Shown: positions 42,690 through 54,399 of the stretch, in pieces
Numbering within the stretch: the first letter of the stretch is position 1
How the letters are laid out: every line of letters starts with the position of its first letter
Source: Pictodentalium vernedei
Lineage: Eukaryota > Mollusca > Scaphopoda > Dentaliida > Dentaliidae
DNA: 64,000 nt
Direction: 5' to 3'
NCBI GenBank assembly: GCA_031216915.1
Contig: CM062289.1
Location: forward strand, 64,549,741-64,613,740
Program-made: the position numbers and the translations under genes
Notes under the pieces: model-generated
Told to the model about the DNA's origin: nothing
Seen by the model: the letters and a program-made list of their open reading frames with translations, nothing else
Databases searched by the model: none

Positions 42690-43350
42690 ACAGATCTGTC
42701 AGCAAGCACCAATCGTTCCTGGAAGTCTACTACTGTATTTGTACCAGAACTGATAATAAAATAATATTAACTCATGATCAAATAAATGTGCTTCAGAAGT
42801 TCAGGTATCCAAGAAGAAAGTTAGGACATCAAAATTGTTAAAAATGCAGGGACAGAGCTGCATAGGGGTAAATTCCAATACTCTCGGCTTTGTTTACATT
42901 GTCTGTCTGTTTATATTGTTGGTCAAGTTGTTTACATTGTCTGCCTATTTATATTGTCGGTCAAGGTCAAAGGGGTGAAAAAGCATCGATCTACAATGCC
43001 ATCTAAAATGAAATGATGAGAAAGATCGCCTTAATACTACGCACTAATATCATATTGGGACTGCACAGTTGCCCATATTACTTGCAAGATATTACGACAC
43101 CTGTTTAAATATCTTTGAATTACACGATTGTTTTTGATGAAAATTCATGATATCGTATGATATGCGCATGTCTGTCGGTCATGGAACCCATCTTCAATAA
43201 AAAAATTCAGACAGTGTTGTCCTTTCCCCCAAATGTAGTCCTATCACAGCATTGCTGCATTGTGAAGTATTTTGATTTCCTAACTTTTTCTGAGATATCT
43301 GAAGCACATTTGGCCACAAGTTGTTCTCCTGAAATATTATTTTATTATCA
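42690..43350. mobile_element. Foldback element, family I
   Basis: CGTTCCTGGAAGTCTACTAC left arm, AGCACATTTGGCCACAAGTT right arm; contains a short duplication GTTTACATTGTCTG / GTTTATATTGT near 42890-42960. Confidence 0.65.
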
Positions 43351-43460
43351 GTTGTTCTTGTGTGGAAATCATAATGATATTGGTAACAGAAAGAAATCTG
43401 AGAATCGGCAACAATAACTCGAATTTAACTATTCTGAAATTTAATTTAAAAAAAATAATA

Positions 43461-43889
43461 CAGTAGAATCCTCTTAATTGAATATCCATTTTGCCAGTAA
43501 AAATTATTCAATTAACAGGAGTATACAATTAACAGGGATTTGGTCAGTTTTCTTTGTTCTGGAGGTAAACTGAGCATTTATTCTATTATATCTTGTTTGG
43601 CAGAGCTCATAGAGCTCTGTCAAACAAGATATAATAGAATAAATGCCTGTATTGGATATAGTGAGGTCAAAAAGCTTGATAAATAAGGGGGATTTGGTGC
43701 GTGTCACAGTAATTTTTTCGACAATTACAAAAATTTATATACAATTAACAGGAGTTTACTCTACAACCCATATGCAATTAACAGATCAAATTTGTACTGA
43801 AGGTATGGTAAATGGTTTTGTGTTTTAAAATGATATTCAATTAACAGGGATATACAATTAAGAGATATCCAATTAAGTGGGCTCCACTG
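43461..43889 (+). mobile_element. pogo-like MITE
   Basis: CAGTAGAATCCTCTTAATTG to GGGCTCCACTG with TA on both sides; core GCAGAGCTCATAGAGCTC. Confidence 0.87.
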
Positions 43890-43891
43890 TA

Positions 43892-44809
43892 TAAAACAAA
43901 AATAAGACAAAGATCTTTTACACTATTTGGTTTACAGAAAATAAAAAAAAAACAGTGATACTTATCAATTACTGAATAAGTTCAAAATAAAGTTCAACAG
44001 AATCCAGTAATCCAGTGGCAAAGAGACCTTGCAGCTGGTATTATAATGTAAAAGAATGTGTCTGCAGAAACAGTATCCAGTAGATTTGTAATTAAATGTT
44101 CAGCAGTCCCCAATAAAGTCCTCAGCAAAATTCAAATGGAGTTTTAATATCCAATAAGTGTTGGTGTCACAGGTAGTTTTAAAAATAATCCAGTAGAATC
44201 CTGACTTTTCACAAAAATATATTCCGTTTCACAGCTTGTATAAATTCCCTTTTACAAGATGAATAAATTTTCTTCAAAATTCACTTTTGGAATCACTTTT
44301 CCAAATTCACAAAGAAGCACTGTTTCTATAATAATGCACTGTCCTGCAACAAAAATAATCACCAATGTAGACAACTGCTCTGTTATGAATAGAATGTCTC
44401 TCTGAAATGAGTCGATCTGAAAAGAGTTTTTGAATTCTGTTGACAAAGATATTTATAGTTCTCAAACAGAATGTTCTAGATGAGGAATTTTCTCCAATAT
44501 TCTATTTTCTATCAAGTTTTGATTGGTTGATTAAAATCACCTCATTAAGCTTGTAGGTGGTTCTGTCCTAATTGATGTAAACAATGATGACCTACTTAAA
44601 CAATCAAACAGTCTACAGCTATATGTACAGAGATCTAAAAATAGATTCCATGTAACAAGATGTAAACATGTAGATAGATACACTAAAAGGTCACTTAGTG
44701 CAAATGAGTCAGTCCAGCCAAAATCCTCGTTCCTTCAGAAAAATATCAATTGTGCAGAATTATCATCTAAGGACATATCAATCTTCATATAATATGGAGG
44801 GCTATAACA
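43892..44809. other. No gene seen
   Basis: Contains many CAGTAGAT/CCAGTA-type words at 44000-44200 but no complete element; ORFs at background length. Confidence 0.3.
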
Positions 44810-45013
44810 TCAGTTCTAGTACGAATACAGTAGCAGACTTTCTGGAACCACGGTTGCCTGCTGTCAACTGAACTCTGTGAGTTTAACGTATATTTTTCAT
44901 GTTCTATACATCACAACCTTCATTTTGATGTATAATTTGTGTATATTTAATATGAATTTATGGAATATCTGAGGTGCGAATTTCAAAGTAAACAAATTTC
45001 CCTTATTTATATA
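44810..45013 (+). repeat. Family-I repeat fragment
   Basis: ACAGTAGCAGACTTTCTGGA through TGATGTATAATTTGTGTATA and AAGTAAACAAATTTCCCTTA, as in 36040-36240. Confidence 0.7.
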
Positions 45014-45204
45014 GCACCTTAATCTCTAAATATTGCTGTATTGTCAATGTGAAGTTTTCTGTTAACCCTTTACCTAACATGAAAAGCAGACGACACTTGC
45101 AAACAAAATTCTTAAATAACTGGTTTTTTTCATTTTATGTCTCAAAAACATAGGTTATGACCCCTCATTGGAATGAGCTCGACGAGCCAAAGAGAGGTCA
45201 TAAC

Positions 45205-45457
45205 CAAGCCAGAAAATAAGCAGACTGTCATCTGCGAAATGAGGTCCCCAGAGGGTGAATTTAGTGATGCTACCCTGCACAGCAGGGTAGCATCACTAAA
45301 TTTACCCTCTGTGAACCTCAGTCTGAATCAGGGTCTCAAAACTAAACAGATAGAGGTACCCAGAGGATAAATTGGCCTCCTGTATGTGATAGCATCATCA
45401 AATTCACCCTCTGGGGACCACATTCTGTAAATGTCAGACTGCTTATTTTCAGGCCTC
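45205..45457. mobile_element. hAT-type palindromic MITE, family F, perfect 8-bp duplication
   Basis: CAAGCCAGAAAATAAGCAG to CTGCTTATTTTCAGGCCTC, flanked by identical GTCATAAC at 45197-45204 and 45458-45465. Inner palindrome GGTAGCATCACTAAATT. Confidence 0.88.
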
Positions 45458-46320
45458 GTCATAACCTATTTTTTTGAGACAAAAAATAAAAATATAATGA
45501 AAATTATTATGACTTACGTTTGTAACATCAGCCGTGATTGGTTAATTTGACACCTTCTAAAAGTCATAGTACTGGAGTTTTGGGGAAAAACACGGGTACT
45601 ATCGGAACGTTCTTCCCTGGAGACATGAGAACAAAGAAAATGTAAGCTCCACTACCATTGATCAGCGTTGATTATGCATGCTCTAGTTTGAATTTCTCAG
45701 CACCAAACGCTGGCACTGTGTCTGATTAACTTTTTTCGTCACCGAAAGACACAAACTTACCAACAAATATAACATCTTCAGTGGGTGTGTTTTTAATTTT
45801 AACTGCAAACAATGAATTCAAAAGAATCAGAAATATTAAAAACTCACGTGTTGTTCACCACTTTACAAGTGAATCCTGAAATGAGTTATGACTTCAGTCA
45901 ATTATATTTCCACAAGTTTAATACTCCTCAACCTCACTGAGATTCCACCTCAATTTCAAAATAAGTTGTTTCATTCCGCTTAATTCTAACAACTGTTGTC
46001 ATCCAAGAAACATGAATTTATATTCCATTAATTTATACCACTTATCACACAAGCATTAATAATGAATTATAACATGAACAGCATGATGCAGTTGTAAACA
46101 CTGGCATTTGGATTTTGGTGATATAGAAACTCCCAAAGCGACGGCACTTGTGACAAGTCATTTTCGAATTTGGAGATCTGGAAACTCCAAAAGAGACGTC
46201 ATTAGTTCGAGATGACGTCATATTTTTGGATTTGACTACATGGTTAGTACAAGATTGATGGCATGTTACAGTTAACTCTTAACAATGAAAGCTATTTTTT
46301 GTTCGGCATAATAAAATAAT

Positions 46321-46479
46321 TAGAAGGTTTCTTTTCATGTTCTATCGGTCCATTGTACCCGAGTTTGTGTGATTTCTGAAATAAAACCTTCAGCAGCTTT
46401 GCTGCTGTAGGTTTTATTTCAGAAATCACGCAAACTCGGGTACTATCGACTGATAGAACATGAAAAGAAACCTTCTAAT
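46321..46479. repeat. Long hairpin, about 70-bp arms
   Basis: AGAAGGTTTCTTTTCATGTT ... AAATAAAACCTTCAGCAGC mirrored by GCTGCTGTAGGTTTTATTTC ... ATGAAAAGAAACCTTCT. Confidence 0.82.
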
Positions 46480-46534
46480 ATTATATTAGAATAGCGCTGG
46501 CTGGTTTTGGCCGTTACGTTGGGTAAAGGGTTAA

Positions 46535-47042
46535 AAGGAATCCACTATAGTACTAAAGACATAAGGCTTTACAGTGTTGTCTTTGATGGAGATGAGGTGA
46601 ATAATTTGTAAATTAATTGTTTTTGTTGCCATAGTAATTTTTCTAAATTTATTCCATATGAATATTCATTTTTGAATAGTTTTGGAATTATAATTATTTG
46701 GCAAGGCTTTTGTTTTTTGGGGATTTAGGACACAGGTCCTTCATTAGCTGAAACATAACTTGTGATTCCGATATTTTTGTCAGAAAATAGGAGTTATTTC
46801 CTTGTGGAAATTCGACTCCATGGGTGTCATAGTAAATCATGTGTCACATACTTTGTTCTAAGTTCATTCATTTAGTTACAGCCTGTTTGCAATTACTCTG
46901 TCTTCCAGGGTGTGGCAGGTCGACAGTCAATTTAACAATGCCACTTTCTATACTACTTATATTATATTTGTGCAATATGTTTATTTGTTATCACTTTACA
47001 TGTATGTGTACCGTGAATAAAGAATCTGAATCTGATAGACTT
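46535..47042. other. No gene seen
   Basis: Unassigned; short ORFs only. Confidence 0.3.
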
Positions 47043-47050
47043 ATCTCTAT

Positions 47051-47604
47051 TAGGGCTGTACGATATTCTAAACTGAATACCGGTATCAGCATTAAAAAAA
47101 ATACCGCGATATTCTGGTATATCGAAAGATTGTTCAGATATCTTAACAAACGCACCACAATCGGGACTTGAGCCATCACAGTGGGACGAATTAGCATGCC
47201 TTGGAGATGCAGTTTGAATAAACCTTTACCCAATGCAGACGATATCAAAATTTATTTTAAATATTATTTTATTGAAGTTTTCCAAAAATTTCAACAAAAC
47301 AATATCATGTGACCCCTCATTGGAACGAGCTTGATGTGCTCGTTTCAAGGAGGAGTCACATGATATGGTTTTGTTGAATTTTTTTGGAAAAATATTTTTT
47401 TCAACTGCTGAATTTGTGTATTACGCATAAAAAGATAATTATTATTGATTCGAAACTATAGTTAAAACTCAAGACATCTTGAAAATTAAATTGTGGGTAA
47501 ATAAATAATGACGATAAACCAATATTTTTGTAATTTAAGGTATTCAATAGATACTGGTTTGAATACCGTTATGTATCAGTTTATTAATATACCGTGTAGC
47601 CCTA
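47051..47604. mobile_element. hAT-type element with TAGGGCTGTACGATA ends
   Basis: TAGGGCTGTACGATATTC left, ATATACCGTGTAGCCCTA right; flanks ATCTCTAT (47043-47050) and ATCTCCAT (47605-47612). Subterminal GAATACCGGTATC and GAATACCGTTATG. Contains a TTAA MITE remnant. Confidence 0.82.
47217..47422. mobile_element. TTAA MITE remnant
   Basis: AAACCTTTACCCAATGCAGA, ATATCATGTGACCCCTCATT and its mirrored arm; the right terminus is lost. Confidence 0.6.
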
Positions 47605-47612
47605 ATCTCCAT

Positions 47613-49249
47613 ATACTTTATGCGGTCACAGTCTGTTAACTACCTGAAATGGCTTGTGTAACGAACTCACTTCCGTGGACCTAAATAAACCTTCCCGATC
47701 GGTCTCAATATACTCTCACTACTCTGGGAAGGCTACATTCTGTGAATTTCCGACATTTCAGTTTAGTTGTGTTTGCAGCTTTCTTCAAGTTGCGTGTAGG
47801 TGTCAGACCTCAAAAAATGGCCAAGCACAATAAAAGTTCTGTATATTTAGGTAATTATTATATTGGCCTTCCTGATTCTTCATGTATTATAGCTTATTTC
47901 GGGCATTCATTGAGTTTCACTCAATTTCACTACCATTCAGTTATGACTCCGGACATAAGAATGAGTTTTATTGAATTTTACTTGGCCTCATGAACAAACC
48001 GAAAACCGAACCGAACCGAACTGAGGTTTTTCTCCACCTGAAAAACCAAAACCGAAACCGAACAAGAAATTTAAAAACCTACAGCTCTACACTACAAACA
48101 AAAGCTGCACATGGATGAATCGAATGCTGAACGCATTTATAACTATTCCGTTTATTGGTAACAAAAGCAGCTACATCAATTACAAATAACTTTCACTGGC
48201 CAATCACTGGCTTAAATAATTCAGGGCAAAAGCTGCAATTTAACTGGGCCAATTATTTATCCCTAAAACACGAGTTAAGAATGCAGCAAATATTCTCTGT
48301 TCACTACAAACAAAAGCTGCACATGGACGAATCGAACGCCGAACGCATCTCAGTTGCAATAACTATTCCATTTATTTGTAACGAAAGCAGCTACATCAAT
48401 TATGAACAACTTTCACTGGCCAACCACTGGCTTAAATAATTCAGGGCAAAAGCCGCAATTTAACTGGGCCAATTATTTATCCGTAAAGCACAAACCAAAA
48501 TCAGTTGTCAGAAATGACCTGGTCGGCCACGGACATATGATTCCAAGAAAATCATATATCCAGGGATGACCACATCAACTCTATAATATCTGTATCCAAC
48601 TTGATCGAATGCTGCTCACGTTCCAATCACAATTATCAAGTGTGTTTTCGTGTAACGAAAACACAAGTTAAGAATTCAGCCCCATATTCCCTGATTAACT
48701 ACAACTGGACAATTTAGAACTAATATTTCAGGTCATAAAAATCTATCCTCTCCATGAACATCCAGCTCACGAATTAAAAATTCGCCAGCTGAATATTCAT
48801 TCAAGAAAATCACTTAAAGTCACTTACTTGAAATAGTCTCCTGTGTATCAGACAAACTCCAACGAGTTACGGATCTCTATGCCATGAAAACGACGAAACC
48901 CTTGTTGCTTCCCCATTCTCATGCGTGTCATCTCATAACTTTCCCAAGGAAATCCATCTTAATTCGCTCGGACAGTTTAAAATCCGACCAACAGGCTCAG
49001 GGGTCCATTACTAAGTTGGTCCTACCTGTACGAATCCAGAAACCCGACGGACTCAAACAAGCCACAAACCCTCTGCACAACACTTCTGCACACAAAGAAC
49101 TCAGTCCGTGCAAATCGACTTATACAATTCAACGTGATTATTCATGCAGCATTCAGGCATGACATCCAAGCAAGACACAAGATTTCTCGGCTATGCATTC
49201 TATCGAAACACACTCGGATCAAAATAAAATTATTTCCAGTTAACCTCCT
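47613..49249. repeat. Repeat-rich DNA with a 211-bp tandem duplication
   Basis: ACAAACAAAAGCTGCACATGG at about 48095 and 48306 starts two near-identical units (AACTTTCACTGGCCAA, TAACTGGGCCAATTATTTAT). 48000-48060 is rich in GAACCG words. ORFs at 48155, 48884 and 47742 have no recognised family. Confidence 0.6.
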
Positions 49250-49475
49250 AGGTTGATGTGTATTTTTGTAATGGGGTTTAAGGTCACAATGGCCAATCAT
49301 GACCACAACATGAATAGAAAGTCAAGTCTAACCAATCGTTTATACCCATGTTGCCCATTTTAACGGACCTCCACCCTAGGCATTGGCCAATGGGCCTATC
49401 TTACCATTAAACCAGAGCCTATTTACCACACCAAACAAGCACTGCCTCACTTTCCGGGGTCCCCACGGGGGCCTA
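49250..49475 (-). mobile_element. SINE-like fragment (second SINE family)
   Basis: The reverse complement matches 16850-17080: TTTACCACACCAAACAAGCA, CCCATTTTAACGGACCTCCA, GGGGTCCCCACGGGG and CAATGGCCAATCATGACC. Confidence 0.65.
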
Positions 49476-49732
49476 GGTTAATGTTAAGCATTGACAATGA
49501 CTATCTTGTCACACTTGCAGAGTTCTTACCTGAACAACAAATGTCAATATTGCAGTCAAGCAACGACAAGCAAAATTTTAGTGAAGAACAGTCCAGTTGA
49601 GCTTGGAGGTTGAAGCATTTTTTCATCTTTTCACAGACATTTACAGTGACTGCTGGGAAGAAAATGCGGGCGACTGAATGATCACTCTCCTCATTTTGAT
49701 TTTGTGAGAGTGAAAAATTTGAGAGAGTGATT

Positions 49733-49932
49733 TTAACCCCTTATCTATGATGACAGCCCAAACTGACCAGTACTATACACAAAAATGGCCATACAAAGTT
49801 AGTTAGTTTTTCATTTTTGCTATAAAAAACATAGCTTATGACCCCTCATTGGAACAAGCTCATTGAGCACATTCCAATGAGGTGTCATAAGACATGTTTT
49901 AAGCAAAAATGAAAGATTTTAGTTATGCGATA
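49733..49932. mobile_element. TTAA MITE, family A, truncated
   Basis: TTAACCCCTTATCTATGATG start, core GGAACAAGCTCATTGAGCAC; cut by the family-C MITE at 49934. Confidence 0.7.
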
Positions 49933-49933
49933 T

Positions 49934-50164
49934 ACAGTATGTGGAGAGTGTATTATCACTAAATCACCCACAGAGTGGAGAATAATTGCAAATTTGTTGC
50001 AAAGCATAACAAGCCCAAGCAAAGTTTCAGCCAATAAACCCGGAGGTCCATTGGCTGAAACATTGCTTGTGTTTTTAGTCGATATATACAAAATACGAAA
50101 GTTATAGTTTGTGATAATTCTACTCCATGGGTGATGTAGTTACAATCCACTCTCCACATACTGT
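49934..50164. mobile_element. Palindromic MITE, family C
   Basis: ACAGTATGTGGAGAGTGTAT to CCACTCTCCACATACTGTA; the left hairpin arm is partly deleted (CCAATAAACCCGGAGGTCC). Confidence 0.83.
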
Positions 50165-50169
50165 AATGT

Positions 50170-50730
50170 TTTGCAAGTATCGTCTCCTAGTTGGATCAGA
50201 TAACAGGTGATTGAAATGCAATATATAACTTGATGTTTGAACATAATTTCTACACACATCCAGGCCTGGCCTTTTGAAAAATCCAGGGGAGCCACAACGG
50301 CTCTACCAAATCTGTTTCTGCTATTCTACACCATACAATGTTATTAATATGGGAATTGAAAGTTTTGAGGAGAGCCATTAGAGTTTAAGGAGAGCAATTA
50401 TGGCTCTCCTCAATTTAATTTGGGGAGAGCCAAGGAGAGCCGGAGCTATAGCTCCCCTCAAACGGCCAGGCCTGCACATCACGAAGGTGAGTGATTAATT
50501 GCTCCCCTAGTGAAACATTTAGGAGAGTGATGGCGAGTGAGAGTGATCACTCTCCTTTCTCGTCAATCCCTGCATTTAGACTTTGATCAATTCCTCAGTA
50601 AATATTAATTTGAAATTGAAATGTTTGAAATTGGTGAGAAAAACACATGTCTGGATTCCTGGACACCAAGGAAAAGCCATGGTTGGTTTGATAATTTTAA
50701 TTCAAGTGGTATTTACTAAAGTCAGGTGGC
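50170..50730. other. No gene; GGAGAGCC-rich inverted words
   Basis: 50280-50480 has AGGGGAGCCACAACGGCTC and repeated GGAGAGCCA/ATGGCTCTCC words, ending AAACGGCCAGGCCTG. The outer words CAGGCCTGGCC / GGCCAGGCCTG (about 50263 and 50462) are inverted, so this is probably a small TIR element. Confidence 0.4.
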
Positions 50731-50738
50731 ATATAAAT

Positions 50739-51581
50739 TAGGGCTGTCGCGACTATCATTTTTTGTAATCGACTAATCGTGACCAGTAATCAACAGTTAG
50801 TCGATTAATGGTCGCTTCCCATGATTTTTTAGCAAATCATTCTTCTGTTCGTAAAACTCTGAAAATGACAATGGCACCAGTGTGTTCAGACGAAGTGGGG
50901 TTGTGGGAACAACAAATCGGTCCCGACTGAAGCTACATGTAGTCCAATCTTGGACCCACAGTCCGTAGTATAATTTTTTGGGTTGGTACGTCCTGTAGGA
51001 CGTACCAACCCCAAAAATAATATTACTGACTGCGGGTCCAAGTTTGAACTAGATTGAAGCCGATGAATTAAAATGAATTTACCAAAGAACGTTCCTGCAT
51101 ATGTTTCCTTTCTGCAATAAGTTTCTCGAAATTTTAAACATTGAGATCTATGCATTCCCTCGTCAGTTGTTAAAATTGGATCTTAGTCTGAAGTTCCGAA
51201 CTTTGAGAAGTGATCTGACGTTCTGACTTTCGTCATAATTTTGTCACTTCCGCGCTTTGGGTTTTCCAATGGGTGCATTCATGTGTACAAGACTGGAGAA
51301 ATTCAGAAGAATCTATTCTTCTCGAGTAACTGTGAGTGTTCTTTCTTACACAGTCAGTGACAGTCGTACAGTCTTCTGGATATGAATGTTAACTATGGTT
51401 AGATATTTAAAGTTATTCACCTTCATTGATCATTCACCTCACAAAACAATGCAATTTAGCCCCGACGTGTAGTAGACGTGTACCACCTTGAAAATGAACG
51501 ACGATCGACTAAAAATAAAAAACGTCGACTACTTCAGTAGTCGACGGTTAGTCGACTAATCGAATAATCGCGACAGCCCTA
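50739..51581. mobile_element. hAT-type element with perfect 8-bp duplication
   Basis: TAGGGCTGTCGCGACTATC left and GATAATCGCGACAGCCCTA-type right end (TCGCGACAGCCCTA), flanked by identical ATATAAAT at 50731-50738 and 51582-51589. Subterminal GTCGACTAATCG words at both ends; inner hairpin at 50945-51050 (GGTACGTCCTGTAGGACGTA). Non-coding. Confidence 0.9.
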
Positions 51582-51599
51582 ATATAAATAGTGATTGAA

Positions 51600-52065
51600 G
51601 TGTGCTTGTGTGTGTCCGTGTGTGTGTGTCCGAGCCAATAACTCGAAAACTGTTAGGGCAACAGTCATCAAACTTCACACAATTATAAAGGACCATGGGG
51701 GGATGTGTCACACACCATAGTCGGGTTCGTACCTTCAAGGTCAAGGTCACATTTCAAGGTCACACTAAAAATCGGTCAATATTCGTGTCTCAGCCATAAC
51801 TCAGAAACGAATCATAGTACAATTGTTAAAATGTTTACAAATGTTAAGGACAGTCAGAAAGTCTGTCGAGTGTAATAGTTTCTGGCGCATCTGCAAGGTG
51901 AAGGTCACAATTGACCTTCATATGTTCAGGGTCACAAATCGTGTCTCAAGCATAACTCGAAAATTATTAGGGCTACAATTATCTAACTTCACTCAATTAT
52001 AAAGGACAACGGGTGGATGTGTCACACCACAGCTAGGTCCGTAAGGTCAAGGTGGGTGGGGGGGG
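51600..52065 (+). repeat. Two diverged units of a CAAGGTCAAGGTCAC-type repeat
   Basis: AACTCGAAAACTGTTAGGGC and AACTCGAAAATTATTAGGGC begin two units that share CTTCACACAATTATAAAGGA and GGATGTGTCACAC. It ends with a poly-G tract at 52054-52070, 47 bp before the LRRC45 exon. Confidence 0.75.
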
Positions 52066-52116
52066 GGGGGGCATGTGTTACCTTAGTAACATTTTTCTTG
52101 TTCTCTTTTTATTTAG

Positions 52117-52230
52117 AGCTAGACACACAGATAACAAAATGGATCCAGAAGAATTCAGGTTGACGTATTTAAGACTTTGCAAAAATAATCACGTTGAACC
52201 ACTTGACTGTATTATTGAGCAGTTAAAAAA
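52117..52230 (+). CDS. LRRC45: LRRC45, first coding exon
   Basis: A pyrimidine-rich acceptor (CTCTTTTTATTTAG) precedes 52117. ATG is at 52139 and a consensus donor GTAAGT follows 52230. The 31-residue start MDPEEFRLTYLRLCKNNHVE ... CIIEQLKK matches the N terminus of LRRC45 (leucine-rich repeat-containing protein 45). In vertebrates this protein is a component of the fibrous linker between centrioles, with leucine-rich repeats followed by a long coiled coil. The exon contains 22 bases of 5' UTR, so a non-coding first exon is expected upstream. Coding length 92 bases leaves phase 2, which joins exactly to the next exon. Only the N-terminal part of a protein of roughly 670 residues in vertebrates is in the window. 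Confidence 0.88.
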
Positions 52231-52273
52231 GTAAGTTACTGTTTTGAGATATACTTATAAAATATATAGAGGA

Positions 52274-52495
52274 TATCTAATGTTTTTTTGTGAATACCGG
52301 GATTTATCTCATGAGTGAGTGAGAGAATTCGTATTTTCACGAGCAGCTTGCTGCGTGAGTGAGTGAGTGAGTGAGTGAGTGAGTGAGTGAGTGAGAATTC
52401 GTATTTTCACGAGCAGCTTGCTGCGAGTGAAAATACAAATTCTCTCACTCACGAATGAGATTTAATCCCGGTATTCACAAGAAAACATTAGATTT
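52274..52495. repeat. Foldback element in LRRC45 intron, with (GTGA)n loop
   Basis: AATGTTTTTTTGTGAATACC mirrored by GGTATTCACAAGAAAACATT; inner TCGTATTTTCACGAGCAGCT arms and GAGT/GTGA repeats at 52352-52393. Confidence 0.78.
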
Positions 52496-52499
52496 TCTT

Positions 52500-53080
52500 T
52501 TTTCTTATACCCCTTTCATCTGAGGCTTCAACTGAAATGATCCAAACCGACGCCCATACCACGCAAGAAATCTGTTTATACAATCAGCTGATCGCTGTTT
52601 CCGCTGACACAGATCACATAGGATGTTGTGTACATCGACACAAAATAGTTTTCGGGATTGTTGCCGTAATTATGACGTCTTGTTATACTCACTAGTGGAG
52701 CGAGAACAACTTTTGTTTTGCGCGTGTGAAAATTCATTTGTAAATTTCAAGTTCACATGAAATGTTAATCACCAAGGTGTTTGATCTCACTAGTGAGGGG
52801 AGAACACAATTTATTTTTTACTGATTCCTATTATAATTAGATGTTAGGGGTGTAATAAAATTCAATTGTTTGGTTGTAGAGGGGGACAAATTGCCAGAAT
52901 GACCATCTTGTTCTTGCACCAATGCTGTAAAAAGTGTCCGAGAGAAGATTTTTTGATCCTTCAAAAACCTCATGTGTCATGACAATAAACAAATGAGCTA
53001 TTATTATGCCTCAAAGTTAGTTTGTCCAATCAGAATGCTGGAATACCATCTAAGGGTTCTGGGGTATCGGGTAACTCACC
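52500..53080. other. LRRC45 intron, no element recognised
   Basis: AT-rich intronic DNA; CTCACTAGTG words recur at 52690 and 52787 with opposite flanks. Nothing coding. Confidence 0.4.
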
Positions 53081-53084
53081 TCAT

Positions 53085-53279
53085 ATTATTAGTTACACAG
53101 TTTGTTGGTGGCCTAATATGGTATATATGGTGTCAGTTCATTTCATATTGAACGAGAGCGAAGCTCGAGTCCAATATGGAATTAACTGATACCACATATA
53201 CCATATTAGGCCACCAACAAACTGTGTAATGAATATATCTTACCGACTGCTGCATCGAGGCACATGGCTAATAACAACA
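53085..53279. mobile_element. Foldback MITE, family E
   Basis: TTACACAGTTTGTTGGTGGC / GCCACCAACAAACTGTGTAA, inner ATGGTATATATGGTGTCAGT; the second copy of the 14551 family. Confidence 0.8.
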
Positions 53280-53321
53280 TCGATCAAAATTAAATGAGAG
53301 AGTTCTCACAATGTGTTCACG

Positions 53322-53372
53322 TGTCTTTGCCTTGTTACAATTTATGGCATAAATTGTAACAAGGCAAATTCA
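53322..53372. repeat. Hairpin CCTTGTTACAATTTATG
   Basis: GCCTTGTTACAATTTATG mirrored directly by CATAAATTGTAACAAGGC. Confidence 0.8.
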
Positions 53373-53374
53373 TA

Positions 53375-54399
53375 CATACCAAACAGTTTCATTTCGAAGG
53401 TAACATGACACACATCCACAGAATATGAAGGCTTTTAAGTTGCCTAACCTGCACTTCAGACCAAATATGGGCTTCCAACACTCAATCTTTCAACTTGAAG
53501 CGTTTATCGGCTGCCCCCATTTTGAATAATCAATGAACAAAGGGGAGACTACCCATAGCTGTCAGCATATATTGATGTTGACAGGCAGTATATGGTTTTA
53601 TATGCAGTCTGCATGTGACATCTTTGAACCAATGAAATTCTCAGATATTTGTAGTAGGTAAGATATTTGATATCGGTTGAGTAGCAGCCATTACTATTTT
53701 GAGTAAATTTATTCATTTCCCCTTGCTTCAAATTTTCAAAATTTGAATTAAAACAAAATAAGAGAATTTAAGTACCAAAAATATTTTCACTGTACCATAT
53801 TTATTGATTTAAAACATTAAATATATATATTTAAAAAAAGGACAGGAAATATTATTTGCCGTCCCAAAATTTCTTTGATGTTTTTACGGCTCTATACAGA
53901 CTATATTCTATAGTCTTATCAATTTTTTATGCTGAAGCAAACATTTTCTTTAGTTTCCTCAACAGATTAAAGGTGATTTCTTGAACATTTAAAAGTGCTT
54001 TGTTAACCCTTTTCATGTGATAATGAAAGTAAATGTATGTAAGGGTATTTCAGATATGCATCTACCGATACGTTTTATTTGTAAACAAATATCAAACTTC
54101 GAACAGCGTAGATTGTTTAATGTCATCATGGATACACCCTGGTGCAAGTTACTGTTGAGGATTCTGCGCGGTGCTGTCAATAGCGGTTTCAGAAAAATAA
54201 AGTCCTGTCGTTCTTTGTTTCTCATGAAAATTTATTGATCCCTTGAGTTACATAACTTTCGACATAATAAATATGTTACATGGCTTGTAGTTAGCTGATA
54301 CATTTTCATACAGGGCGGCTCTGAGTGTTCATATCAGGTTCCACTTTGCCTCACCTGATATGAACTCTCATCGCCTTGTATCAAAATTTATTATAAACA
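53375..54399. other. LRRC45 intron, no gene seen
   Basis: Background ORFs only. A hairpin TTCATATCAGGTTCC / CACCTGATATGAACTCTC sits at 54328-54365. Confidence 0.4.

Larger units (their letters stand above)
45062..46534. mobile_element. TTAA MITE, family A, carrying nested insertions
   Basis: TTAACCCTTTACCTAACATG at the left and TTACGTTGGGTAAAGGGTTAA-type right end. It is interrupted by the hAT MITE at 45205-45457 and by further DNA between about 45508 and 46485, including the hairpin at 46321-46479. Confidence 0.78.
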